Shown here in pieces: positions 27,405 to 36,367 of a stretch of DNA of 64,000 nt (position 1 is its first letter; each line of letters opens with the position of its first letter). A program made the position numbers and the translations under genes. Source of the stretch: Marinoscillum pacificum (GTDB taxonomy: Bacteria > Bacteroidota > Bacteroidia > Cytophagales > Cyclobacteriaceae); NCBI RefSeq assembly GCF_024714495.1, contig NZ_JAMZMJ010000012.1:120406-184405 (forward strand), read 5' to 3'. The notes below the pieces were generated by a model. The model was not told where the DNA came from. It did no database searches and saw only the letters and a list, made by a program, of their open reading frames with translations.

Positions 27405-30082
27405 ACTACTGGTTGATCATATCGATTTCAATTGTTTATTTAGGGCTACTTTCACTGGTAGCCTATTTTGCCGATAAACGGGCAAAGACTGGGAAAGCCA
27501 TTCAGGGGAACCCATATGTCTACGCACTATCTCTTGCTGTTTACTGTACGGCCTGGACCTATTATGGTAGTGTGGGAAAAGCTGCTTCTGATGGGTTGTC
27601 TTTCTTAGCCACCTATATTGGACCTGTGCTTGGTATGCCGCTATGGCTATTTCTGATTATCAGAATTGTAAAAATTTCTAATGCGCTAAGAATTAATACG
27701 CTGGCTGATTTTATCGCTACCCGATTTGGTAAAAGCACCACTTTAAGTATTCTAGTGACTATCATGTGTATATTAGGGGTTGTACCCTATGTCTCTATTC
27801 AGCTAAAAGCCATTGATAGTTCAATTAAAGTGCTTTCACCAGATGCTGACCAATTACTGCTTTTTGATTCCGCTTTACTGGTTGTTATTTTATTAATAGC
27901 GTTTATTCTGGTATTCACTTTTAGAACTGTCGATAGTACTAAAAAACATCATGGATTAGTATCGGCTATCGCTTTGGAGTCAGTGGTCAAGCTTGTTGCT
28001 TTTCTTTTGGTTGGTGGGTTTATTACATACGGTATGTTTGATGGTTTTGGAGATATTTTCAATAGAATCTCTTCTGAAAACCTGACTAAATATAGTACTC
28101 TGGAAGATTCCAGTTTCCCGGTATTGTTGTTTTTATCTTTTTCGGCGGTCTTTTTTTTGCCTCGACAGTTTCATGTAACCATTGCCGAAAATACCTCACC
28201 TGAAAATATAAAAACTGCCATCTGGCTGTTCCCTTCTTATTTATTGGCTATCAATTTATTTGTCATCCCAGTGGCAATTGGAGGAGAGTATTTGCTTTCA
28301 GGAAATGTTGATCCGGATATGTATTTGATAGAGCTACCATTGCTGGCAGGCAATCAGGTTCTGGCAATGATAACCTACATTGGAGGGTTTTCTGCTGCCA
28401 CCGGCATGATTATCGTTTCAACCATAGCCATTAGCATGATGGCGAGTAATAATCTCGTGATTCCACTGATCATCAAAGGCTACAATCCCAGTAAAATCAA
28501 TGAGCGGAAAGCTCTTTTAATTCGAAGGATTTCAGTGGTGGTAGTATTGCTTGGATCGTATTTGTATTTTGAGTTTGTCTCCAATGAGTTTCCAATTGTT
28601 GCTATTGGATTAATTTCATTTGCGGCAGTAGCTCAGTTTACGCCAGTCGTATTGGCGTCATTGTTTTGGAAAGAAGTCACACGGCAAGGAGCAATTTTCT
28701 CTTTACTGGCTGGTTTCGCTATATGGTTTTATACGTTGGTGGTTCCCGGAATGGTAAAAGTAGGTCTTTTGCCATTGGAATTGGTTAGTTCTGGACCGTT
28801 TGGAGTAGAATGGTTAAACCCTACCTCACTTTTTGGAATTCAACTTTCAGATCCGATAGTACATGGAACGTTTTGGTCCTTATTTTTCAATATCGGGTTC
28901 TTGATTTTGGGAACATTATTTTACGATCAATCGGGTAAAGAGCGAAACTTTGCTGACTTCTATACGGAGTATTACAAGTACCACGATCAGAGCAATCGCC
29001 TGGTGTGGAAAGGAACCATGATTCAGCGAGACTTGAAACGAGTGATGGAAAATATACTTGGTAAAGGCATCGCCACACTAGAAATCAATTCTTTCAAGAA
29101 AGCAACAGGAATATCATTAGATGAAAATGATGAGGTTAATCCGCAGTTTGTAACTCATGCCGAAAAATTATTGACAGGTGCAATTGGGGCGTCTTCAGCC
29201 CGAATGTTGATCGCTTCTATTTCTAAGGAAGAAGATATCGAGCTATCTGATGTAGTAGCGCTGTTGCGCGAGAAAAAGGAAATAAGTAAGCTCAATGAAC
29301 TGCTCAGCAGTAAGTCCAGTGAATTGAAGAAGAAAGCAGATGAATTGGCAACAGCAAATTCGAGGTTGCAAAATCTCGATGTAGAAAAGGATGATTTCAT
29401 CTCTACAGTGACACATGAGATGAGAACCCCTCTTACTTCCATTCGTGCGATGACAGAAATCATTCATGACAATCCTGATCTAACTGATGAGGAGAGGAAG
29501 CGTTTTCTGGCAACTGTAGTAGATGAAACGGATCGCATGACTCGTCTAATTAATCAAGTATTGGACTTGGAGAAGTTAGAGTCCGGTCAACTTGATCTCA
29601 ACCTGGAGAAGTTGGATCTCTGTGAATTAGCCAGGGAAGTGATTGACTCATTTGAAGGACAGCTAAAGTCGAGAGATCTAAATATTGAGTTGAAATGCGG
29701 AGCCACTTATTTTATCAACGGAGATTATGATCGGTTGACTCAGGTTCTTAATAACTTGATCTCAAACGCTATTAAATATTCTTCAGATAATTCTACTATT
29801 GAGGTGCTCATTGAAGGAGAGCAGGAGGTCATGATTTCTGTTAAGGATCATGGTAAGGGAATAGAGTCAGAGAATATTGATCGTATTTTTGATAAATTTT
29901 TTCAGGCAAGGGATCAAACACGCAAAAAACCAAAAGGTACAGGTCTAGGATTGTCCATAACCAAGCGAATTGTGAACATGCATGAAGGTGAAATCTCGGT
30001 GAGGAGTGTAGTGGATAGTGGTTCCACTTTCATTTTTACTTTGCCAAGATTTAAGGAAGAATTGGAAATAATAAATGAATAG
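27401..30082 (+). CDS. CbrA-like hybrid: SSS symporter domain fused to sensor histidine kinase
   Basis: 893 residues. Residues 1-520 form about 13 helices of SSS/SLC5 type (SLAVYCTAWTYYGSVGKAAS, FLATYIGPVLGMPLW, AATGMIIVSTIAISMMASNN). Residues about 535-640 are cytoplasmic and end in a coiled coil (SSKSSELKKKADELATANSR). The kinase core follows: HisKA with His in STVTHEMRTPLTSIRAM (about 671), N-box NNLISNAIKYS, DHGKGIE, FDKFFQA and GTGLGLSITKRIV. It probably senses uptake or presence of a substrate and signals through the receiver encoded six bases downstream. The CbrA family controls carbon-source use in Pseudomonas; the signal here is inferred to be acetate-related. Confidence 0.9.
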   Translation: MNYWLIISISIVYLGLLSLVAYFADKRAKTGKAIQGNPYVYALSLAVYCTAWTYYGSVGKAASDGLSFLATYIGPVLGMPLWLFLIIRIVKISNALRINTLADFIATRFGKSTTLSILVTIMCILGVVPYVSIQLKAIDSSIKVLSPDADQLLLFDSALLVVILLIAFILVFTFRTVDSTKKHHGLVSAIALESVVKLVAFLLVGGFITYGMFDGFGDIFNRISSENLTKYSTLEDSSFPVLLFLSFSAVFFLPRQFHVTIAENTSPENIKTAIWLFPSYLLAINLFVIPVAIGGEYLLSGNVDPDMYLIELPLLAGNQVLAMITYIGGFSAATGMIIVSTIAISMMASNNLVIPLIIKGYNPSKINERKALLIRRISVVVVLLGSYLYFEFVSNEFPIVAIGLISFAAVAQFTPVVLASLFWKEVTRQGAIFSLLAGFAIWFYTLVVPGMVKVGLLPLELVSSGPFGVEWLNPTSLFGIQLSDPIVHGTFWSLFFNIGFLILGTLFYDQSGKERNFADFYTEYYKYHDQSNRLVWKGTMIQRDLKRVMENILGKGIATLEINSFKKATGISLDENDEVNPQFVTHAEKLLTGAIGASSARMLIASISKEEDIELSDVVALLREKKEISKLNELLSSKSSELKKKADELATANSRLQNLDVEKDDFISTVTHEMRTPLTSIRAMTEIIHDNPDLTDEERKRFLATVVDETDRMTRLINQVLDLEKLESGQLDLNLEKLDLCELAREVIDSFEGQLKSRDLNIELKCGATYFINGDYDRLTQVLNNLISNAIKYSSDNSTIEVLIEGEQEVMISVKDHGKGIESENIDRIFDKFFQARDQTRKKPKGTGLGLSITKRIVNMHEGEISVRSVVDSGSTFIFTLPRFKEELEIINE

Positions 30083-30088
30083 AGATTA

Positions 30089-30457
30089 ATGTCAAGCAAG
30101 GTGTTGATAGTAGATGATGAGCCGAATATTTTGATGTCATTAGAGTTTTTGCTCAAAAAGAGTGGCTATCAGGTATTTATCGCCAGAGATGGAAGAGAAG
30201 CTCTTGGTATAATAGATGAAGAGGTGCCAGACATTATACTTCTGGATGTCATGATGCCGGAGGTAGATGGGTATGAAGTTTGTCAAAAAGTTAAGAACAA
30301 TGCTCAGACATCTCATGTCAAGATTATTTTCTTAAGTGCTAAAACAAAGAAAGAAGATATCGATAAAGGTTATGAAATGGGGGCTGATCTATATATCACT
30401 AAGCCATTTAGTACAAGATATTTGATTTCTCAAGTTGATACGTTTAGAAACAAATAG
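30089..30457 (+). CDS. Single-domain response regulator paired with the symporter-kinase
   Basis: 122 residues, receiver domain only: DDEPN at 9-13, phospho-acceptor Asp in IILLDVMMPEVDGYEV, Thr/Ser in FLSAKTK and Lys in YITKPFS. It starts six bases after the kinase gene, so the pair is cotranscribed. It has no DNA-binding domain, so output must pass through another protein. Confidence 0.9.
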   Translation: MSSKVLIVDDEPNILMSLEFLLKKSGYQVFIARDGREALGIIDEEVPDIILLDVMMPEVDGYEVCQKVKNNAQTSHVKIIFLSAKTKKEDIDKGYEMGADLYITKPFSTRYLISQVDTFRNK

Positions 30458-30554
30458 GAGTAAAAAGAACAATAAACTCGATAATGCTGAGAGAAGTTTA
30501 GAAGTGTAATTGAATTAAGATTTAATAGATTTTTATTGTAAATAACCCATAATT

Positions 30555-32453
30555 ATGAGTCATAAAATACAAACCTTAAGCGGTTATATTCATGAGTACC
30601 AAAAGAGTGTTTTGCAGCCAGAAGTTTTCTGGAGCCAAATAGCGGATTCATTCCACTGGAAGAAGCGTTGGGACAAGGTTCTGGATTGGAATTTTGATGG
30701 TCCGGATGTGAAATGGTTTGTAAATGGTAAAATGAATATTACCGAAAATATTCTCGATCGCCACCTATTCATTATGGGAGATAGGCCGGCGATTATTTGG
30801 GAGCCTAATGAGCCGGGAGATGATACTGTCACGCTTACTTATCGAGAGCTTTATGAAAAAGTATGTGAGTTTTCCAATGCCATGAAAGCTCAAGGTATTA
30901 AGAAAGGTGATCGTGTGATTATCTATATGCCGATGGTGCCGGAAGCAGCAGTTGCTATGCTAGCATGTGCTCGAATTGGAGCGGTACACTCCATCGTATT
31001 TGCAGGTTTTTCCTCTAGTTCTTTGGCTGATAGAATCAATGATTGTGATGCTAAAATGGTCTTGACTTCTGATGGTAATTTCCGTGGTGCAAAGAGTATA
31101 GATGTAAAAGGAGTTGTAGATGAGGCCCTGGAAAGTTGCAGTACAGTGGAAAAAGTAATAGTGGTAGAGCGTACCAAAACGGATGTGACCATGGTGGAAG
31201 GTAGAGATATCTGGTGGCATGACGCCATACAAGGCCAGTCCAGAGAATGTCCTGCTGAAGAAATGGATTCAGAAGATATGCTGTTCATTCTCTATACTTC
31301 TGGTTCTACTGGTAAACCAAAAGGAGTGGTACATACCTGTGGTGGATACATGATCTATACTTACTACTCTTTCTTAAATGTGTTTCAATACAATTCAGGA
31401 GATGTGTACTGGTGTACCGCCGATGTGGGTTGGATTACTGGTCATTCTTATATTGTATATGGCCCGCTTTTAGCCGGAGCCACAACGGTCATGTTTGAGG
31501 GTGTCCCTACCTACCCACATGCTGGGAGGTTCTGGGAAATTGTAGATAAATATAAAGTCAATCAATTCTATACGGCACCAACAGCCATTAGGGCCTTGCA
31601 GGCTTATGGTTTAGAGCCGATTGAGCCTTATGACCTTACATCACTGAAGGTGATCGGCTCGGTAGGTGAGCCTATCAACGAAGAAGCTTGGCACTGGTAT
31701 CATGATCACATCGGGAAAGGAAACTGTCCTTTAGTGGATACCTGGTGGCAAACAGAGACCGGAGGAATAATGATTTCTTCTCTTGCAGGAGTAGTTCCTA
31801 ATAAGCCAGCTCACGCCGGTATGCCATTGCCAGGGGTACAGCCAGTGATTGTGGATGCAGATGGTAATGAACTGAAGGGTAATAATGTGCAGGGTAATCT
31901 TTGCATTAAGTTCCCTTGGCCATCAATGCTGAGAACAACTTATGGGGATCATGAGCGATGCAAACAAACATATTTCTCTACCTACAAGGGAATGTATTTC
32001 ACTGGTGATGGAGCGAAGCGTGATCATGACGGCTACCTCCGAATTTTAGGAAGAGTAGATGATGTAATCAACGTTTCTGGCCATAGAATGGGAACTGCAG
32101 AGGTTGAAAACGCTATCAACGAACACCCAAAAGTTGTAGAGTCTGCAGTAGTTGGATATCCACATGAAGTGAAAGGTCAAGGTATCTACGCGTATGTCAT
32201 TTGTGATATGGAAGGTAGAACGGAAGAGAACTTAAAAAATGAGATTCGTGAGACGGTTAGTAAAATCATCGGCCCAATTGCGAAACCAGATAAAGTGCAG
32301 ATAGTGCCAGGCTTACCAAAAACGCGTTCTGGTAAAATCATGCGTCGTATCTTGAGAAAAGTAGCTTCCGGTGAAGCAGATCAACTTGGAGATACTTCTA
32401 CGTTGCTTAACCCTGAAGTGGTTGAGGCAATTATAGCTGGAGCTGAAGTTTAA
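30555..32453 (+). CDS. acs: Acetyl-coenzyme A synthetase (AMP-forming)
   Basis: 632 residues, close to the family's about 650. Motifs: phosphate loop YTSGSTGKPKG (about 248-258), DTWWQTETGG, YFTGDGAKRDHDGYLRILGR, and the C-terminal PKTRSGKIMRRILRK, whose Lys is the known acetylation site in Acs. It activates acetate to acetyl-CoA with ATP. It lies downstream of the transporter and sensor genes and ends in a strong terminator; acetylation control would need Pat/CobB-type enzymes encoded elsewhere. Confidence 0.96.
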   Translation: MSHKIQTLSGYIHEYQKSVLQPEVFWSQIADSFHWKKRWDKVLDWNFDGPDVKWFVNGKMNITENILDRHLFIMGDRPAIIWEPNEPGDDTVTLTYRELYEKVCEFSNAMKAQGIKKGDRVIIYMPMVPEAAVAMLACARIGAVHSIVFAGFSSSSLADRINDCDAKMVLTSDGNFRGAKSIDVKGVVDEALESCSTVEKVIVVERTKTDVTMVEGRDIWWHDAIQGQSRECPAEEMDSEDMLFILYTSGSTGKPKGVVHTCGGYMIYTYYSFLNVFQYNSGDVYWCTADVGWITGHSYIVYGPLLAGATTVMFEGVPTYPHAGRFWEIVDKYKVNQFYTAPTAIRALQAYGLEPIEPYDLTSLKVIGSVGEPINEEAWHWYHDHIGKGNCPLVDTWWQTETGGIMISSLAGVVPNKPAHAGMPLPGVQPVIVDADGNELKGNNVQGNLCIKFPWPSMLRTTYGDHERCKQTYFSTYKGMYFTGDGAKRDHDGYLRILGRVDDVINVSGHRMGTAEVENAINEHPKVVESAVVGYPHEVKGQGIYAYVICDMEGRTEENLKNEIRETVSKIIGPIAKPDKVQIVPGLPKTRSGKIMRRILRKVASGEADQLGDTSTLLNPEVVEAIIAGAEV

Positions 32454-32463
32454 ACTATAATTC

Positions 32464-32490
32464 AAATGCGGGGCAGGCCCCGCATTTTTT
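32464..32490 (+). terminator. Rho-independent terminator of acs
   Basis: ATGCGGGG-CAGG-CCCCGCAT, an 8-bp GC-rich stem with A's before and six T's after. It lies between the acs stop and the start of the next gene. Confidence 0.9.
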
Positions 32491-32492
32491 AT

Positions 32493-34367
32493 ATGTCCAA
32501 TCTAATAACCGATCGAGTTGCCTATTTTTTGAAGGATCACGCTCCTTTTAGCTTCATTCCTAATGAGGAACTGCAGAAAGTGGTGAGTTCTTTTAAGGTG
32601 AAATATTATCAAAAAGGTCAGCTGCTGTTTGAGCAAGGTCAGTTAAACTCAGGTTTTGCTTTTGTATTGCGAAAGGGCAATGTGCTTTTGTTGCAGCGCT
32701 CAGAAACTGAATCGACATTAGTAGATCAGTGTGAGCCTGGTGATGTTTTTGGTGTTCGTTCTATTCTGTCTGGAAACAACTATGTGATGAGTGCTGAAGC
32801 GGCGGAGGATAGCCTGGTTTATTTGATTCCCAAGGAGCAATTCGATGAGCTGTTGAATACCTATCAACGATTTGCTTTGTTTTTTGCTTCTGGTTATGCG
32901 GCAGGCCAAGCCTTGGCCAGGACAAAATCCTCGAATTCTAGTCTGTCTCTGACGATTCCTGAAGAGAATAAACTGTCATTTTCAAAAGAAGTACTGACTT
33001 GTAAGCCAGAAACGACCATTCAGGAAGCTGCTAAATTAATGGCAGCTAAAAATGTTGGGTCAGTAGTAGTTGTTGATAAAAAAGACGGGCTGCTCGGGAT
33101 TATTACGGATCGAGATCTTCGAGTAAAGGTGATTGCTCAGGGCTTGGATTTTAGTTTATCGGTAGATCAAATCATGTCTTCACCTGTGATTTCATTACCT
33201 GATACATCAACGGTAACGGAAGTGCAGATGAAAATGATTGATGCTTCTGTGCATCATGTCATATTAACCAAAGGTACAACTACTCAGCTTGCGGGAATCG
33301 TATCTGATCACGATGTGTTAATCTCACAGCTAAACCACCCATCGGCTATTATCAAAGCTTTAAAGCATTCAGATAGTCCTGAAGAGTGGAAGGAGTTGCG
33401 TCAAAAAGCAGAAGAAATGCTTCGATTGTTTATTGAGCAGGATGTATCTATGGAGTTACTGGCTCGTCTTATTTCCAAAATAAATGACGTAATCATTCAA
33501 AAAGCAATCGATTTACATGTAGAAGAATTGGGGCTGGAAGGTGTTGAGTTTGCATGGATTAGTCTGGGTAGTGAGGGAAGAGAAGAGCAAATGCTCAGGA
33601 CGGATCAAGATAATGCCATTGTATATGCTGATTCCAATATAAATGAAGCGAAGAAGGCGAAACTTCATGAGTTGGCAGAGCGGGTCAACAGCACGCTCGA
33701 GATGTGTGGATTTGAAAAGTGTCCTGCTGAGATCATGGCTCGGAATCCAAAATGGTGTCAGTCATTGGATCAGTGGAAATCCTATTTTGATGATTGGGTG
33801 ATAAATCCTGATCCAAAGTTCGTCATGCATTGCACCATATTTTTCGACTTTAGATTGGTCGGTGGATCTAAAAGGCTAGTTGAAGATCTTCAACAATATT
33901 TGTTTGGCTTGTTGAAATCGAACGGAAATTTTATTGGTCATCTGGCTAAAAACGCCACTCAGAACCCACCACCTTTGAGTTTCTTCAAGAATCTGATAGT
34001 GGAGCGATCTGGAGAGCATGAGGACCGATTTGATATCAAGCGCCGAGCGATGATGCCACTAGTAGATGCTGCAAGGGTTTTGGCTTTGGAGCATCGATTG
34101 ACAGATAAAAACACCATCGAACGATACAAGCAGTTAATTGTGTTGGAACCAAATCATCAAGAGCTGATGGAGGAGGCCCATCAGGCGTATGGATTGTTAA
34201 TGAAATACCGAACACGTGAAGGATTGGCCAAAAATAATTCTGGTAGATATGTAGAAATTAGCAAGCTGAATAAGCTTGAAAAGCAGATTCTGAAAAATGC
34301 ATTTCAGCCGATTAAGGAGCTTCAGGAATTATTGGAAGTGAGGTTTAAACTAGTGTATTTCAATTGA
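32493..34367 (+). CDS. cNMP-binding/CBS/DUF294 putative nucleotidyltransferase
   Basis: 624 residues. The ATG at 32493 (MSNLITDR) is chosen because an upstream in-frame ATG lies inside the acs terminator. Domains: cyclic-nucleotide-binding-like (about 10-125, FEQGQLNSGF), two CBS motifs (about 155-285, AAKNVGSVVVVDKKDGLLGI), a DUF294 nucleotidyltransferase-like domain with GSEGREEQMLRTDQDNAIV (about 358-376) and a DUF294 C-terminal helical domain. The Gly-Ser and DxD-like positions of nucleotidyltransferases are present. Such proteins are commonly encoded beside acetate symporters and acs; they resemble GlnD-type regulators and may modify or sense a carbon-status signal. The precise reaction is unknown. 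Confidence 0.88.
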   Translation: MSNLITDRVAYFLKDHAPFSFIPNEELQKVVSSFKVKYYQKGQLLFEQGQLNSGFAFVLRKGNVLLLQRSETESTLVDQCEPGDVFGVRSILSGNNYVMSAEAAEDSLVYLIPKEQFDELLNTYQRFALFFASGYAAGQALARTKSSNSSLSLTIPEENKLSFSKEVLTCKPETTIQEAAKLMAAKNVGSVVVVDKKDGLLGIITDRDLRVKVIAQGLDFSLSVDQIMSSPVISLPDTSTVTEVQMKMIDASVHHVILTKGTTTQLAGIVSDHDVLISQLNHPSAIIKALKHSDSPEEWKELRQKAEEMLRLFIEQDVSMELLARLISKINDVIIQKAIDLHVEELGLEGVEFAWISLGSEGREEQMLRTDQDNAIVYADSNINEAKKAKLHELAERVNSTLEMCGFEKCPAEIMARNPKWCQSLDQWKSYFDDWVINPDPKFVMHCTIFFDFRLVGGSKRLVEDLQQYLFGLLKSNGNFIGHLAKNATQNPPPLSFFKNLIVERSGEHEDRFDIKRRAMMPLVDAARVLALEHRLTDKNTIERYKQLIVLEPNHQELMEEAHQAYGLLMKYRTREGLAKNNSGRYVEISKLNKLEKQILKNAFQPIKELQELLEVRFKLVYFN

Positions 34368-35011
34368 GTTGGTTTCGAAGAGCAGTTTCCCCTTCTTTTA
34401 TAAAGGAGTACAATCACCTTGATTTCAATGTCTGGAATAAGCAATCATTGCAAGCTAGTGAGTTTGTGATTATTGACGCTGAAACAACTGGCCTAGGCAA
34501 GAAAGATCAGATTATCACCATTGGTGCAATGGTGATGAAAGGTTATGAAATTGATCTACGCATTTTGTTAGATCAAACCTATTCACATGAAAAGGGTACT
34601 GATGCTGCAGAGATTCATGGTGAACTGCCTCAAGTCAGTAAGAAAGAAAAAAAAGTATTAATTGAGGAGCTGCTGGATTTTGTAGGAAATCGAGTCATTG
34701 TTGGGCATCACATATCTTTTGATGTCTCTAAGGTCAATCAGCTGATTTCGAGTGTTTATAAAGGGTTTAAATTGAAAAACCAGGTAATCGATACCGCTCA
34801 ATTATTGTATCGATTCAACAGAGATCGCTATGACAATCAGGTAGGAGGTAAGAGTAATCTGCAATTGGATATAGCCTGTCAGGATTATGGGATTCCTATA
34901 GAAAATCGTCATACTGCGCTTGGGGATGCGTATATGACTGCTCAACTGTTAATGCACCTCTTGTCCTTAGCCACAGAGAAAAGAATTTCTACACTTTCAG
35001 AATTGTTTTAG
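34364..35011 (+). CDS. DnaQ-like 3'-5' exonuclease (DEDDh family)
   Basis: 215 residues using a TTG start that overlaps the preceding stop; the next in-frame Met is about residue 57 and would remove the first motif. Exonuclease motifs: ExoI VIIDAETTGLG (DxE), ExoII VGHHISFDVSK, ExoIII HTALGDAYMTAQL (HxxxxD). It is similar to the epsilon subunit of DNA polymerase III but lacks other polymerase domains. It is a regular genomic partner of DUF294 proteins; why is not known. Confidence 0.88.
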   Translation: MSWFRRAVSPSFIKEYNHLDFNVWNKQSLQASEFVIIDAETTGLGKKDQIITIGAMVMKGYEIDLRILLDQTYSHEKGTDAAEIHGELPQVSKKEKKVLIEELLDFVGNRVIVGHHISFDVSKVNQLISSVYKGFKLKNQVIDTAQLLYRFNRDRYDNQVGGKSNLQLDIACQDYGIPIENRHTALGDAYMTAQLLMHLLSLATEKRISTLSELF

Positions 35012-35051
35012 GGATAACCAACGATCTTGCTGTCCAATGGGTCTATTAGGT

Positions 35052-35543
35052 ATGAAAAAACTAGTCTTTGTCTTTTTTGTTGGTTTGGTCATCTCTTCCT
35101 GTGATTTGGGAGAAGATTGTAGTGTGGTTTGTGTGCCGGGAGCTCCCGAGTTTGTACTTCAGATTACCCCAGGCGAAGAGCTAGATAGTTCTTTTTTACA
35201 GTATGAAGATTGGGCGATTTTCGATCCGAGTGAAGAAGTGAAAGTTCGATTAAATGAAGATCCTGGTTTTCAGGCTAATGGCGCTCTATTCATGGATGTG
35301 CTGTTAAATGATAGTTCTATACTGGTGTATGGAGGAGGAGTTACGTGGAATCATCGGTCAAATGAAGAAACTTATATGGTCATTGATTACGGCAATGAAG
35401 TGAAGGATACTTTTGATATATCTCTAGAGATTATCAGCAGCGAATGCTGTTCTGCTTATAATGTGTCGGGGCTTGCAATTGATGGTGAGAGTTTAGAAAG
35501 GGATAGTGTTAGATCCTTTTACCAGTATGTGTTAAAGGAGTAA
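35052..35543 (+). CDS. Predicted lipoprotein of unknown function
   Basis: 163 residues from the ATG at 35052, which places a lipoprotein signal (KKLVFVFFVGLVISSC, Cys17) at the N-terminus; an upstream ATG at 35037 adds five residues. The mature part is acidic and has few motifs (EDCSVVCVPGAPEF; SSECCSAYNVSG). Predicted to be attached to the cell envelope. No family recognised. Confidence 0.65.
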   Translation: MKKLVFVFFVGLVISSCDLGEDCSVVCVPGAPEFVLQITPGEELDSSFLQYEDWAIFDPSEEVKVRLNEDPGFQANGALFMDVLLNDSSILVYGGGVTWNHRSNEETYMVIDYGNEVKDTFDISLEIISSECCSAYNVSGLAIDGESLERDSVRSFYQYVLKE

Positions 35544-35660
35544 TCTAAAATTCGCTGACTTTAGAAATTGGGCCGTTCCCTAGAGTGAAATAGTTATCTG
35601 CTAAAAAGTAATTGTGTTCCTTTTGAGAAGAGGATAGTTTCATCTCCCAAAAACACAATT

Positions 35661-36332
35661 ATGAAACAAAACAACACATTTTCTATTGCCATCATATTGA
35701 TATGTTCAGTATGGTTGGCTTACTCATGTTCACAGGATGGTTCTGAGAGTATCACGGAGCCTATGATAGCTCTGGAGTCTAACGATGATCTTCAAAATGA
35801 CCCGTTAAACTTAATGATTGCCGAATATTTGGGGCACGACCCAGAGCAAAGTGTTACACTTCTAGAGGAAGTAGAGCCATGGCTCAATGAAAGCATTACA
35901 TTGGAGGACTCTACTGCTGCAGCTGTACTGCCGACAATTTTAGGAGCTAAGGCGGTTGGTTTTTACACTTATGAGGAGTTAACCGATGGTTGGAAACAAT
36001 ATTTATTAGTTGCTAATCACGCAGGTTATTTGTCTGTTTTAGAAGGAAATCTTTTAGAGTTAGACGGAGTGGAGTATGAAATCGATCTGCAGAAGGGAAA
36101 GAAGAAGCCTAAAAAGCCTAAGCATCCGAAGCCTGAAAAAGAAGATTTTGGTTCTAGGAAGGGGTGTAATGTCTTTGAGTGTACTAAAAATAATAACTTT
36201 TGTATAAGTGTCGCTCATATTCCTTGTGGAGGAGCAAAGTCGAATTGTACTACTGATTCGGATTGTCGAGGGCAAACGCAAGGTGCCGATGCCGATGATG
36301 TGAGAGGTGGAATTATAGATAAAGGATATTAA
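35661..36332 (+). CDS. Predicted lipoprotein with Lys/Pro linker and six-Cys C-terminal domain
   Basis: 223 residues with a probable lipoprotein signal (SVWLAYSC, Cys23). The middle is acidic and helical (LEEVEPWLNESITLEDS). Residues about 147-168 are a Lys/Pro-rich linker (KGKKKPKKPKHPKPEKED). The C-terminal about 55 residues contain six cysteines (GCNVFEC, NNFC, HIPC, SNC, DSDCRGQ), suggesting disulfides outside the cytoplasm. It ends in a terminator. No known family. Confidence 0.6.
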   Translation: MKQNNTFSIAIILICSVWLAYSCSQDGSESITEPMIALESNDDLQNDPLNLMIAEYLGHDPEQSVTLLEEVEPWLNESITLEDSTAAAVLPTILGAKAVGFYTYEELTDGWKQYLLVANHAGYLSVLEGNLLELDGVEYEIDLQKGKKKPKKPKHPKPEKEDFGSRKGCNVFECTKNNNFCISVAHIPCGGAKSNCTTDSDCRGQTQGADADDVRGGIIDKGY

Positions 36333-36339
36333 TAATGGG

Positions 36340-36365
36340 GCTCACGCCAAGAGGCGTGAGCTTTT
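36340..36365 (+). terminator. Rho-independent terminator after the Cys-rich lipoprotein gene
   Basis: Perfect 9-bp stem GCTCACGCC-AAGA-GGCGTGAGC followed by TTTT. Confidence 0.85.
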
Positions 36366-36367
36366 AC

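Noticed and set aside
32466..32492. N-terminal extension MRGRPRIFY of the DUF294 protein
   Set aside because: It is the translation of the acs terminator hairpin; the ATG at 32493 is the better start.
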